64,000 nt of DNA from Chryseobacterium soli (lineage in GTDB: Bacteria; Bacteroidota; Bacteroidia; Flavobacteriales; Weeksellaceae): positions 496,001 to 560,000 of the forward strand of contig NZ_JPRH01000003.1 of NCBI RefSeq assembly GCF_000737705.1, read 5' to 3'. Within the stretch, counting starts at the first letter, position 1. Each line of letters begins with the position of its first letter. Positions 17,881 through 26,285 of the stretch are shown piece after piece. The notes beneath the pieces are model-generated. The model saw only the letters and a program-made list of their open reading frames with translations, ran no database searches and had not been told where the DNA came from. Made by a program: the position numbers and the translations under genes.

Positions 17881-18480
17881 TTATCTTTTTGTGATGTTTT
17901 TACTGAAAACTCGTCCGTCCTTTAAGGTAAAACGCAGCACATATACTCCCCAGTCATAGCCTGTCATATTAATTTTAATCTGACGATTCAGTCCTGGAAA
18001 ATTCTGTTGCTGGAATTTCCAGTGTGCCGTACTGTGCTGATATAGCGAGACGGATTCTACAAGATTATCTGACTCTTCAGTCCAATCGATCGTAAGAACA
18101 TCGTTTACGGGCACAGGATAAAGTCTGATCTGTTTCCAAAATGTTTTTTCATCCATCACTTGTGAAGTTGCTAATAAAGTGGTTTTGGATTGGTTAGAAG
18201 CCTGCTTAGCGAATGAATCGGGACCCCGGTACCTTTGATTACCTGCCTCGTCATATTTAAAGTAAACTTCGGTTTGGGAATATCCCCAAAATCCTATTAA
18301 TAAAAATAACAAGGGGAGGCTTTTCCTTCTTATAATAGCTTGGTGCTCATGTGAAAAATTGAATAGGTGGATCGTATAATCCTGTTTTGATGATATTATC
18401 TCCTTTTGCAAAGGAGCCCTCCGTATCAAGGTGATCGGAGTGGTATACTCAATAGGTATACCCCAATAAATTTGGTCCAT
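17881..18480 (-). CDS. Small secreted protein with T9SS sorting domain
   Basis: The 199-residue frame begins at 18480, but a signal-peptide-like segment (SLPLLFLLIGFWGYSQ) lies only at residues 54-69, with no in-frame ATG just before it. Either the N-terminus is unusually long or initiation uses a rare codon near 18325. After a YD-like motif (VYFKYDEAGNQRY) the last 80 residues (from QIRLYPVPVNDVLTID to KNITKR) match a type A T9SS C-terminal sorting domain. It ends 6 bases before the RHS gene, so the two are co-transcribed. It may escort or anchor the RHS protein, which itself lacks such a tail. Confidence 0.7.
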   Translation of the reverse strand: MDQIYWGIPIEYTTPITLIRRAPLQKEIISSKQDYTIHLFNFSHEHQAIIRRKSLPLLFLLIGFWGYSQTEVYFKYDEAGNQRYRGPDSFAKQASNQSKTTLLATSQVMDEKTFWKQIRLYPVPVNDVLTIDWTEESDNLVESVSLYQHSTAHWKFQQQNFPGLNRQIKINMTGYDWGVYVLRFTLKDGRVFSKNITKR

Positions 18481-18858
18481 GTGTTTTTGATATTAAAATT
18501 AGATTTGGTTGTCCCAATAAAGGGAAAAAGAATGCCTATTGGCACGTTTTTTTGACGACAGGATACGGATATCCCGAATGATAGAATGTTACATATCTTT
18601 TATTTTTAGAAATGGTGATATTTGCTGATTAAAAAATCAGGAGTTGGTACAGTTAGTTTTGAAACCTTAAGGCTTTTAAAGCCCTACACGAAAGAAATAA
18701 GTTAAAATATCTTATCGTGCATACGTAAAGATATTAAGTATCGTGAGTTACATAATTTCTTTTTTCTCATTACAATGTTTTTGTAAACTTAAGTCCTATT
18801 CATTTTTTCTGCAATCCGTAAAAAACCCATATTATCAAGGGGGGTTATACGGAATAAC

Positions 18859-18879
18859 AATAACTTAAGTTATTTTTTA
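18859..18879 (+). terminator. Palindromic terminator-like hairpin
   Basis: The perfect 16-base palindrome AATAACTTAAGTTATT is followed by TTTTAT. No gene ends here. It could terminate a small RNA from the 18481-18858 stretch, where I see no coding frame. Confidence 0.4.
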
Positions 18880-18923
18880 TAGCATTATGATTAGGCATAT
18901 AAAATTTATCATGTGAAGATAAA

Positions 18924-19006
18924 ATGGAGAACCACCCGTCAGCCATACGGACATTTTTTCATCATTCTTGACTGGGTAGTTCTGCCATTTCCCCCTTATT
19001 AGGGGG
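18924..19006. other. Structured intergenic hairpins
   Basis: An imperfect stem pairs ATGGAGAACCACCCGTCA (18924) with TGACTGGGTAGTTCTGCCAT (ending 18988), giving about 16 pairs. Directly after it is a second stem, CCCCCT-TATT-AGGGGG (18991-19006). There is no open frame, so this is a candidate structured RNA or protein-binding DNA in the accessory island. Confidence 0.45.
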
Positions 19007-19135
19007 CACACCAAACACTTCAAAACTTCATAACCATGAAACTTGATATATCAAAAAAATAAATAAGCTATTTTAATTCAGTGACAAGACCCATCACATT
19101 ATAGAATGCAAAAGGCGCGGTACTGAATACAATCC

Positions 19136-19253
19136 GACAAAGAGGTACTGCGAAGAACCCTGTATCCAGAAAGACTCAGCCCACGCCCTATTAGAGCACG
19201 GGCGTAAGTCTATCTTTTTTGGATACATTAGAAGATTCGCAGTTTTCTTTGTC
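19136..19253. other. 118-bp imperfect inverted repeat / possible structured RNA
   Basis: Segments pair in nested order: GACAAAGA with TCTTTGTC, ACTGCGAA with TTCGCAGT, TGTATCCA with TGGATACA, AGACT with AGTCT, and ACGCCC with GGGCGT. Together they fold the whole region into one long hairpin with a small loop (TATTAGAGCA). It could be a non-coding RNA or a degenerate miniature inverted-repeat element. It lies 200 bases before the next gene. Confidence 0.5.
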
Positions 19254-19451
19254 CAAATCGATAGCTTACGCTTGTGTTATCGTTAAAATTATGGGTCAAA
19301 AATAATAATTATTTTTGAATATAAATCACCGTATTTTTACGGTAATTCACAATTGTGTTTTTTAAATTGTCTGTAACTTTATATGATTGAACTCATTGAA
19401 CATAGGTAACGCCAACTTGCACACAATGAGAATACTTTTTATTTTTGTATT

Positions 19452-19652
19452 ATGGCAGAAGTAAAACAAACAAAACAGGACAAAATCATTAAGCGAAACG
19501 ATCGTATTCGCAAACGCTTCGCTTTTTATACTGACACAAAACATTATGACAGTGATTACGCTTTAGACTTGTTAACAGACGAATATCTTCCACTAGAAAG
19601 AGAGACCATTTGGCTGATCATAAGAAGAACCGGACACTACAAAAATCTTTAA
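19452..19652 (+). CDS. Small phage protein, unknown
   Basis: This 66-residue basic protein begins MAEVKQTKQDKIIKRNDRIR and ends WLIIRRTGHYKNL. It restarts plus-strand coding after the long non-coding stretch and ends 2 bases before the next gene. The composition suggests a small helical DNA- or RNA-associated protein. No family is recognised with confidence. Confidence 0.6.
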   Translation: MAEVKQTKQDKIIKRNDRIRKRFAFYTDTKHYDSDYALDLLTDEYLPLERETIWLIIRRTGHYKNL

Positions 19653-19654
19653 TT

Positions 19655-20185
19655 ATGAAAAAATTCCTATTCCTTTTATTATTTCCTTTCATATGCTTTT
19701 CTCAAACATCATTAATGGATGACGATATCTATGCCGCAGCCGGAAATGATTTTGAATGGTTAATGACAAACGTTGACACCTCAAATAAAGGAGGGCTTGG
19801 TTATGAAGGGCTTTTAACCCGAATGGGTTTTATATATGATGATAAGTATAAAGCTAATTTACATAATGAGAAATTTTGGGAAAGAAGATATTTAAAAAGT
19901 ATAATATCTGGAAATGAGAAACAATCGCTAATCTATTTTAAAGAAAGTTATAAGAAGGCACCTAGTTACAAATATCCTATTATTACAAAGATGGAAATTT
20001 GGGGAGACTCTGAAAATATTATCAAATTTTATATCAATTTTTGGAGCCGTGCATTAAATTTTAAAGACACCAAGCCGGGGGAAACAGTTACCACACGTTT
20101 TTTATCTGATGTGGCTTCGTTGTCAGTGGGGACTAATGGACAGTCAAAAATAGTAGTAACTACGGCAAAAGACTATTATAAATAA
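19655..20185 (+). CDS. Secreted hypothetical protein
   Basis: The start at 19655 is chosen because it opens a signal peptide (MKKFLFLLLFPFICFSQ) and lies 2 bases after the upstream stop. The frame is 176 residues. The mature part is Lys/Tyr-rich and contains GLGYEGLLTRMGFIYDDKY. No known domain is recognised. As an exported prophage product it may alter the host envelope. Confidence 0.6.
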   Translation: MKKFLFLLLFPFICFSQTSLMDDDIYAAAGNDFEWLMTNVDTSNKGGLGYEGLLTRMGFIYDDKYKANLHNEKFWERRYLKSIISGNEKQSLIYFKESYKKAPSYKYPIITKMEIWGDSENIIKFYINFWSRALNFKDTKPGETVTTRFLSDVASLSVGTNGQSKIVVTTAKDYYK

Positions 20186-20213
20186 TTTTTAAAACCAGTA
20201 AAAACACAAACCA

Positions 20214-20423
20214 ATGACGTACCAAGAAGCTTTAACAGAAAAACGTGAAACAGAACGAGAATTAAAAGAAGGCCAGCCAGCCGCTACACTTATAATTGCC
20301 CCACAATTAATTAGCGATCAAAAAGAATTTATGGCATTTTATACAGAAGATAATTATAAGGATGATCTTTGTTTACTATTTTCGTCAGACGACCAATATA
20401 CCGTTCTCATTAGTATTAAATAA
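20214..20423 (+). CDS. Small hypothetical phage protein
   Basis: This 69-residue protein begins MTYQEALTEKRETERELKEG and has an acidic C-terminus. Its 3' end overlaps the last 8 bases of the convergent minus-strand gene. Its terminator lies inside that neighbour's coding sequence. Function is unknown. Confidence 0.55.
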   Translation: MTYQEALTEKRETERELKEGQPAATLIIAPQLISDQKEFMAFYTEDNYKDDLCLLFSSDDQYTVLISIK

Positions 20424-20961
20424 TAAAATCCGACCCAATATTAACCTGCCTTTCCGGCAGGTTTTCTTTTGTAATATATTTTATAATCGGTTCAGCATCT
20501 ACCTTTATCATTTTAGTGCAGTTCGCTTTTGTGTCGTCGATAATAGTTGTTTCATATTCATAAACGGTTACAATAACATTGCCATGATCCAGGTCGTCCT
20601 CGTCGGCAACTTTTTTCATTTCACTGAATTTTGTACCGCTTAATCCCTCCAGCGCAGCATCTACCTTTTCGTTGAGATCAAAGAAAACCAACGCCAAATC
20701 CTGATCAATACTTCCCGTATAGCTTTCTGCATAATTCTCACAAATGACACGCACGCGAATGGCTCCTTTTCCCTCCTTAATTCCATTCCCGATGTCTGAC
20801 CACTCAAAGCGCATAAAAGCGATTAAAACTGCCGGTTTGGGTATCAACAGAACATTTTCTTTTTCCGCCTGTCCGCGGTCTTTATCAATATAGATCAGTT
20901 CCTCCACCTGCATTTCCAGGTGGTCGGTTATTTCTTTAAATACAATTCCTTTTATACTCAT
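20416..20961 (-). CDS. Phage tail-end/neck protein (putative)
   Basis: This 181-residue acidic protein is the last gene of the minus-strand late arm. It overlaps the virion morphogenesis gene by 4 bases (ATGA), so the two are translationally coupled. In Mu-like phages this slot holds Gp37-like or tail-terminator proteins. The strand pattern (KPAVLIAFMRFEWSDIGNG, then AIRVRVICENYAE) would fit such a small alpha/beta protein. Assignment is by position only. Confidence 0.5.
   Translation of the reverse strand: MSIKGIVFKEITDHLEMQVEELIYIDKDRGQAEKENVLLIPKPAVLIAFMRFEWSDIGNGIKEGKGAIRVRVICENYAESYTGSIDQDLALVFFDLNEKVDAALEGLSGTKFSEMKKVADEDDLDHGNVIVTVYEYETTIIDDTKANCTKMIKVDAEPIIKYITKENLPERQVNIGSDFII
20443..20470 (+). 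terminator. Terminator embedded in the convergent gene
   Basis: AACCTGCC and GGCAGGTT pair around a 5-base loop and are followed by TTCTTTTG on the plus strand. It would end the 19452-20423 plus-strand unit while encoding residues near NLPERQ of the minus-strand gene. Confidence 0.75.
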
Positions 20962-21464
20962 AACAATGCTTTTTTAAGTTCTGATACGATCATACGATCC
21001 AGTGTTTTTTCCAAAGCTTTTGAATCGCCGATGAATTTTCTTTGCGGTATTTCTATATGCGTTTTTTTGGTAAGGGCGAGCCACATCCAATACTCTTTGC
21101 CGGTCTCTTTATATTTTGCCCAAAAGAACCGGCGTATCTTGGGGGTGATCAGGATTTTCCCGCCTTCATTATGGATCTTTGCATAATGGTTGTGATTTCC
21201 GATTCCCACCGTAACACGGGACTGAGAAACCTGTATTTTTTTAATTTCCCGACGCGTGTTTCCGGATCTTACCATGGTGGCACGTGCACCGGGATACGTG
21301 CTTTTTTTCCATCGTTGGAAGGGAACGTCTACAAAGCCACCCACCTTAAAATTTCTTTTAAAGAAATTCACCATAGTAATGGCAGCTTTCTGCGGAATCG
21401 TTCTTTGAAAATTCCTATACTTTGTTCTGAGTCTGTCAAACTCCTGTGCGTTATTATTAGGCAT
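20958..21464 (-). CDS. Phage virion morphogenesis protein (Mu gpG-like)
   Basis: This 168-residue basic protein has FQRWKKSTYPGARATMVRSG, VGIGNHNHYAKIHNEGG and IPQRKFIGDS in the order typical of the phage virion morphogenesis (tail completion) family of Mu and P2. The closing PxRxFxG motif is diagnostic. It overlaps the tape-measure gene by 8 bases upstream and the next gene by 4 downstream. The role is head completion or joining of tail to head. Confidence 0.82.
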   Translation of the reverse strand: MPNNNAQEFDRLRTKYRNFQRTIPQKAAITMVNFFKRNFKVGGFVDVPFQRWKKSTYPGARATMVRSGNTRREIKKIQVSQSRVTVGIGNHNHYAKIHNEGGKILITPKIRRFFWAKYKETGKEYWMWLALTKKTHIEIPQRKFIGDSKALEKTLDRMIVSELKKALL

Positions 21465-23370
21465 TGGCTCTTATTTCTATGTCGGCGATCGCCTCGTTAA
21501 ATATTTCTTCTATTATTTTTCTGATTTCCTGCGGGTTTTCTTTGATATTGGTGGTTTTAATGGTCAGCTCCTTTACAAAAGACTGAATATTGAAAATCAT
21601 TTTTTTGCCATCGCCTCCGGCCCCCGAACCTGACAAGGAATTCTTTGTCTTATCCTTTTTAGCTTTCGCATCTGCACCCGCAGAAGGAGCTAACCCCGCA
21701 GAGGGTTTTCCGCCCGGCGGTGCCAAACCAGCCGGAGGCGTAATGCCCGCAGTAGTGACCTCGTTTTTAGTGGTGATTTTAACCGCTTTTTTAATGGGTT
21801 TTTCAAGCTCCTTATTCCAGCCGTCATAAGCCCCGCCCACGGCATTCGGTATCAGTTTTGCGGTGTCTTTTACCACATTAAAACCTTTGGAAAGAGCCGA
21901 CTTTATTTTATCCGTATCAAGCGTGAAAATTCCTACCAACAAATCGCCTACCCCTGAAAGGATATTAACGGCAATGTTCCGGATACTTTTAAATACAGAC
22001 TGAACTACACCCACCAGGGAATTTAATAATCGCTGTATCCAGATTGTTTTTTTACCCCAATCCAACACCGCGTTAATAATGCCAAGTATGGCATCAACCG
22101 CTTTAAAAACAACGCCAATTACTGCCCCCAGTATTTGTCCCGCATAGCCAATAGCCGGTGAGATCAATTCCCAAGCCCATGTTAAAATCCCGATGACATT
22201 AGAAAGGAATCCAGCCACATTTCCTGATTCATACATGGCCATTATATTTTCCATGAGTGCAATACGGACATAATTAAATGCCTGAGTAACCCCCCCAAGA
22301 ATTTTTCCGATCAGCTCAAAAAGCGGGGTTAAAAAGGTAATAACACCACCGATCCCTTCCATTGCGAGTTTAGCGAGATTGGTATCCCCGGAAAGCTGAA
22401 TAAAACCATTGTTTTTGATCGCATCCACAACCGGCTGAAAAGCGTCTGCCACTCCCATGAGCGCATTTTTAACCGGCTCGGTATAATTCATCATATCAGA
22501 AAGGAAGCTGAAAAGGAAATTTCCGGCATCCAATACCCCAATGATAAGCGGTCGGAATGTTTCTCCTGTTTTGAGTTTAAACTGTGTTAAGGCGTTTTCC
22601 TGTCTGTTGATCGCCGACTGCATGGAATTCATCGCGGCCGGTAACCCGCCCTCAAAAGTACTCTTCAGCTCCTTTGCAAATTTTGGAAGGAAATCCTCTG
22701 CCATGATCTGGCCGCTGTCTAGCATTTTGTTAAACTCCACCTGTGTTAACCCCATCGACCGCGCTGCAATTCCGAGTGCTCCCGGAATCCTTTCCCCTAA
22801 TTGCCCCCTGAGTTCCTCTGCTGAAACTTTACCTTTGGAAGCCATCTGAGAAAGTGCCAAAAATGCGCCCTCACTTTGTTCTGCCGATAAATTCATTACT
22901 GAGGCGGCAATTCCGACCGCCTCGAAAATATCCCGTGTTCCCTGTCCTTCAAGGGCGGTACCTTTTAAAGATCCGGTCAGCGTCTGAAATCCTTTGTAGG
23001 AAGATTCCATATTGAGGTTAAGGTCTTTTATCGTGGTATCCAGAAATGCAATGTTTTTGGCACCCTCCTGACCGGAAGCAAAGACAATGGCATTTTCCAT
23101 TCCCTCGAATTTGGAAGTAATACCGGTGACCTCTTTTCCAAAGCTGATGACAGCTCCCACCGACAACGCGGCAAGAATAGCGAGACCGGCAGTTTTAGCA
23201 TACTGAGTCAAATTACTGAAGGTACTTTGTCCGGTGTTTCTTAATCTTCCAATACCGCGGTTGGTGGTATTAACGGCATTATCCAGCCCCTGCGTTTCGG
23301 TCCTTGCTCGACTGATTCCGTTACTAAAGGAACGATCGATCATATCTAAAGCATACTGTAAACCGCTCAT
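21457..23370 (-). CDS. Tail tape measure protein
   Basis: This 637-residue protein has an N-terminal tape-measure domain (residues 75-290: LSAEQSEGAFLALSQMASKG, SAEELRGQLGERIPGALGIA), as in phage TMPs. Several hydrophobic segments span 300-500, and a Gly/Pro/Ala-rich C-terminus follows. TMP sets tail length. At about 0.15 nm per residue it would predict roughly 95 nm. The placement is odd: it lies in the minus-strand head arm between portal and gpG, about 10 kb from the tail tube and chaperone, instead of just after the chaperone. Confidence 0.85.
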   Translation of the reverse strand: MSGLQYALDMIDRSFSNGISRARTETQGLDNAVNTTNRGIGRLRNTGQSTFSNLTQYAKTAGLAILAALSVGAVISFGKEVTGITSKFEGMENAIVFASGQEGAKNIAFLDTTIKDLNLNMESSYKGFQTLTGSLKGTALEGQGTRDIFEAVGIAASVMNLSAEQSEGAFLALSQMASKGKVSAEELRGQLGERIPGALGIAARSMGLTQVEFNKMLDSGQIMAEDFLPKFAKELKSTFEGGLPAAMNSMQSAINRQENALTQFKLKTGETFRPLIIGVLDAGNFLFSFLSDMMNYTEPVKNALMGVADAFQPVVDAIKNNGFIQLSGDTNLAKLAMEGIGGVITFLTPLFELIGKILGGVTQAFNYVRIALMENIMAMYESGNVAGFLSNVIGILTWAWELISPAIGYAGQILGAVIGVVFKAVDAILGIINAVLDWGKKTIWIQRLLNSLVGVVQSVFKSIRNIAVNILSGVGDLLVGIFTLDTDKIKSALSKGFNVVKDTAKLIPNAVGGAYDGWNKELEKPIKKAVKITTKNEVTTAGITPPAGLAPPGGKPSAGLAPSAGADAKAKKDKTKNSLSGSGAGGDGKKMIFNIQSFVKELTIKTTNIKENPQEIRKIIEEIFNEAIADIEIRANA

Positions 23371-23391
23371 TGTATTATCATTAAATTGTTA

Positions 23392-25836
23392 TTATTTTTT
23401 TGGTGTGGAGACCAAGAGACCTTTGCGGACTGTGTCAACATCGGAGACCATCTCAAAATCAGTCACTTTAACAGATTGGGTGGTGACCTTAAAAGCTCCG
23501 TCCTTATAAAACCGTATAAATACGGACTGTGGAATGTCCCCTGAATCGCTCCAGAATATTTCGTCCGGATTTGTTAAGGTGTCCCTGAGTTGGGTAAACA
23601 CTTCATCATTCATACCGGCCGTTTCCGCGTCCACCCAAACCGGTAGATTTTCGGAAGTAACGATTCTCGCCATTCCCGTATCATCAATATGGCTTTTAAT
23701 GGTCACCCCTTTTTTAGGATAGGAATGTTTTTTAACCTGTGCCCAATCTGAAAGCCCATAATCGGTAATTCCCAAATCATCTACATTGATCGGAGCTGAG
23801 TCTTTAGGCAGCTTTCTTAAATAGCTTTGTGCCTTGGTAAAGATTTCGTCACTATCTCCCCAGTTGACATCAAAGCCCTGTTTCTGCATCCTTTCCCAAC
23901 CGTCGGGATCAGTTTTTACAGCATCCTCAAAACTTGTAATTTCCCCGTCGTAATCATCGAAAATGTCCAGGGCATCCGTCCTGCATTTGAAATGCAGAGG
24001 CGGTAAAAATTTCCATGAATTTTTATCCCTTTTATCAAAAACTTTTCCATCCAGACTATTACAGATTACCGTTGTTCTTTCATCCCGAATCGCATCTAAT
24101 TTCCAGAAAGGGGCGATTTCCATGTCGTCCATCATTTCCAAATATCTCGCTGCCATATTAGAAGTGGCATTGGCATGATCCCATTCGGTTTGCAGATGCA
24201 ATTCCTTATACGTTGGAAATATTGATTTAACCTTATTCCTGAAGTCATTAAAATTTTTAACCTCCGGAGACTTGAGCATCTGATTGAGCTCGTAGACTTC
24301 CGCCTGTGTTTTATCCACGCCAAAGCGGTGTATATTATCCATCCAAGCCCGCATCCTGCGGTGGTCAGTACTGTCAAAATCGAAATCGATTTTTCCAAAC
24401 CCTTGCTTTATGGCATCTAACAATGGACTGTGTGACGCTTGAAATTCGTTGTAACTCCAGTTGATAGAATCCGGATTATTATACAACTGATGCAGAAAAT
24501 TTTCTTCCTCAGGAGATAAGTCTCTGACATTTGCTGGAGCTTTCGGTTCAGCCCCACAACCAGCGTTTTGACTGTAGGGCAAATTAAAATTTCCGGATTT
24601 GTTCTCTGGTGGTGGGTTTGTATCTTCAGGTTTCGGTTCATTAATTTCTCCGACAATTTCAACGTCCAGCTCGGTTTCGATCTGTTCCTTTTTAATTGTA
24701 TAGCCTAAATCTTTTACCCCTTTGAAAATTTCAAGGCGTTCTTTAGGCGATAATTTTACGTTATCGTTCCATACACATTGATCGGTTTCGTCAAAAGGAT
24801 AGCCGAGCTCCCGAAGCCACGGCAGAACATCATCATTGATAAAAAACATGACGAAGGTTTCATCATCCATGGTAATAAGCTTTTGAGTACTGTTGATAAT
24901 TTCCCCTGTTTTGGCACGGCTTCCAGTATCCTTTGAAGTTTCAGAGTTTCCATCAAAAAGATGCGCCAGTTCTTCGTTACAGGCTTTTCTTTTTTCGTTA
25001 AATACATTGAAGCTGTCGCGGCTGTTGGATTCCTTAATGTCAATTTCCACACCTTCCGGAAATCTTGCCCATCCGGCGGAACCCAAATCCTTTAACCATT
25101 TGTCTACCTCTTTTTTTACCCTTGGATCGGTAGAAGCCACTTTAGCGGTACGCATCGGAATTCCGAACATTTCCTCGAATTCATCCCAGTTTTGCCAAGA
25201 ATGCTTTTTAAATATCCATAATGGGATCGCCTTATTTAAAAGCCCTATCGAATGCTCATGATGTACCCAAAGCGTCCAGCGTTTCAGATTCCCGTCACGG
25301 AAATTTTCTCCGTGCAGATCAAAAGGGTTGATTAATATTTCGGTAGTTTCCGGGACAATGTGATCCCTGTATATAAAAGACAGGTTTTTGATAAACCCGT
25401 TTTCGTCCAGTTCCTTTGGGTACATTAAGGTGTAGCCAAAATAAATGCTATCGAGGGTGTATTTGATCAGGTTTTTAAACCACAATTTTTGAAGCAGCTT
25501 TGTCTTATCCTCATTAATTTCTCCGTCCAGTTCCATAACAGCCACCGCCTTATTGGAAACCCTTAATTTTCGGGTGTCGGAACGTCCGAAAATAAAAGGG
25601 TCGTCCAAGACTTCCTCCATAATATCAATGAGTGGTTTACGGCGTGGGATGAGCGGATCTAATGCCGCCGCCCTTGCCATTTTCCAGTCTCTTATTTCCT
25701 TATTATATAAGGTACGCTGGCGTTTAATGGCATCCACCATCTGAGTGACGGCATTTTCATGGTCTTTGTCTTTACTGCCGCCAAAAGTATTGGTTAAAAA
25801 ATCGGTAACTGTTGATAAGTTAAATTTCATGTACAT
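23392..25836 (-). CDS. Portal (DUF935) fused to MuF head protein and C-terminal domain
   Basis: This 814-residue protein joins three parts. Residues 1-395 match the Mu gp29 DUF935 portal (PLIPRRKPLIDIMEEVLDDP, IYFGYTLMYP). Residues 455-625 match MuF/SPP1 gp7 minor head protein, with the Cys signature VICNSLDGKVF and PPLHFKCRT. Residues 680-814 form an extra domain (LRDTLTNPDEIFWSDSG, FKVTTQSVKVTDFEMVSD) that resembles the PBECR-type (barnase/EndoU/colicin/RelE-like) nucleases found at MuF C-termini. In Mu, portal and MuF are separate genes. The tip may be an ejected effector. The nuclease call is tentative. Confidence 0.82.
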   Translation of the reverse strand: MYMKFNLSTVTDFLTNTFGGSKDKDHENAVTQMVDAIKRQRTLYNKEIRDWKMARAAALDPLIPRRKPLIDIMEEVLDDPFIFGRSDTRKLRVSNKAVAVMELDGEINEDKTKLLQKLWFKNLIKYTLDSIYFGYTLMYPKELDENGFIKNLSFIYRDHIVPETTEILINPFDLHGENFRDGNLKRWTLWVHHEHSIGLLNKAIPLWIFKKHSWQNWDEFEEMFGIPMRTAKVASTDPRVKKEVDKWLKDLGSAGWARFPEGVEIDIKESNSRDSFNVFNEKRKACNEELAHLFDGNSETSKDTGSRAKTGEIINSTQKLITMDDETFVMFFINDDVLPWLRELGYPFDETDQCVWNDNVKLSPKERLEIFKGVKDLGYTIKKEQIETELDVEIVGEINEPKPEDTNPPPENKSGNFNLPYSQNAGCGAEPKAPANVRDLSPEEENFLHQLYNNPDSINWSYNEFQASHSPLLDAIKQGFGKIDFDFDSTDHRRMRAWMDNIHRFGVDKTQAEVYELNQMLKSPEVKNFNDFRNKVKSIFPTYKELHLQTEWDHANATSNMAARYLEMMDDMEIAPFWKLDAIRDERTTVICNSLDGKVFDKRDKNSWKFLPPLHFKCRTDALDIFDDYDGEITSFEDAVKTDPDGWERMQKQGFDVNWGDSDEIFTKAQSYLRKLPKDSAPINVDDLGITDYGLSDWAQVKKHSYPKKGVTIKSHIDDTGMARIVTSENLPVWVDAETAGMNDEVFTQLRDTLTNPDEIFWSDSGDIPQSVFIRFYKDGAFKVTTQSVKVTDFEMVSDVDTVRKGLLVSTPKK

Positions 25837-25841
25837 GGTAT

Positions 25842-26273
25842 TTAATAGCGTTCTGAATATCTAGGGTTGCTTCCAAACTCAATAATCTGGCTGCCGGTTC
25901 CTTCGCCGTTTTCTCCTTCGTCAGGCTTTTCCGGCAGGTCCGGGGAAATATCTCCTTTGGCAACGGCTTTGAGCCAGTCTTTGGCCGCATTGTACCGAAT
26001 GATCCGTAATTCAGGAATCACGTCTCCGGCCTTATTAGAGTGTAAATGATAGATCACAATATCTACCATATACAGGATGATCAGGGCGTTCCGGTTTTCG
26101 CCGGTTGCCGAGAATATCTGCGCTACATTGTAACGCTGGCGGAGATAGCCTTCCATTTCCGCCTGCGAGGCAAGTTCTGCCTGATGTCTGACATCTTCTT
26201 TTCGCTGGATAATAATTTGCTTGATCCAGTTTCGGATCTGTACTTCGTAATCGGTTTCTATTAAAAAAGGCAT
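25842..26273 (-). CDS. Phage Gp36-like protein (DUF1320)
   Basis: This 143-residue protein lies between terminase and portal. Its helix-rich body resembles Mu Gp36/DUF1320: YLRQRYNVAQIF, then ALIILYMVDIVIYHLHS, then RYNAAKDWLKAVAKGDIS near residue 92. The C-terminus is Gly/Glu-rich. DUF1320 proteins are thought to act at the head-tail connector. The position before the portal gene is slightly different from Mu. Confidence 0.75.
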   Translation of the reverse strand: MPFLIETDYEVQIRNWIKQIIIQRKEDVRHQAELASQAEMEGYLRQRYNVAQIFSATGENRNALIILYMVDIVIYHLHSNKAGDVIPELRIIRYNAAKDWLKAVAKGDISPDLPEKPDEGENGEGTGSQIIEFGSNPRYSERY

Positions 26274-26285
26274 AGCGTAAAAATT

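Noticed and set aside
18481..19451. Retron or diversity-generating retroelement suggested by stacked hairpins
   Set aside because: No reverse transcriptase motif (YxDD) is encoded in any neighbouring frame, and no template/variable repeat pair was seen near the fibre genes.
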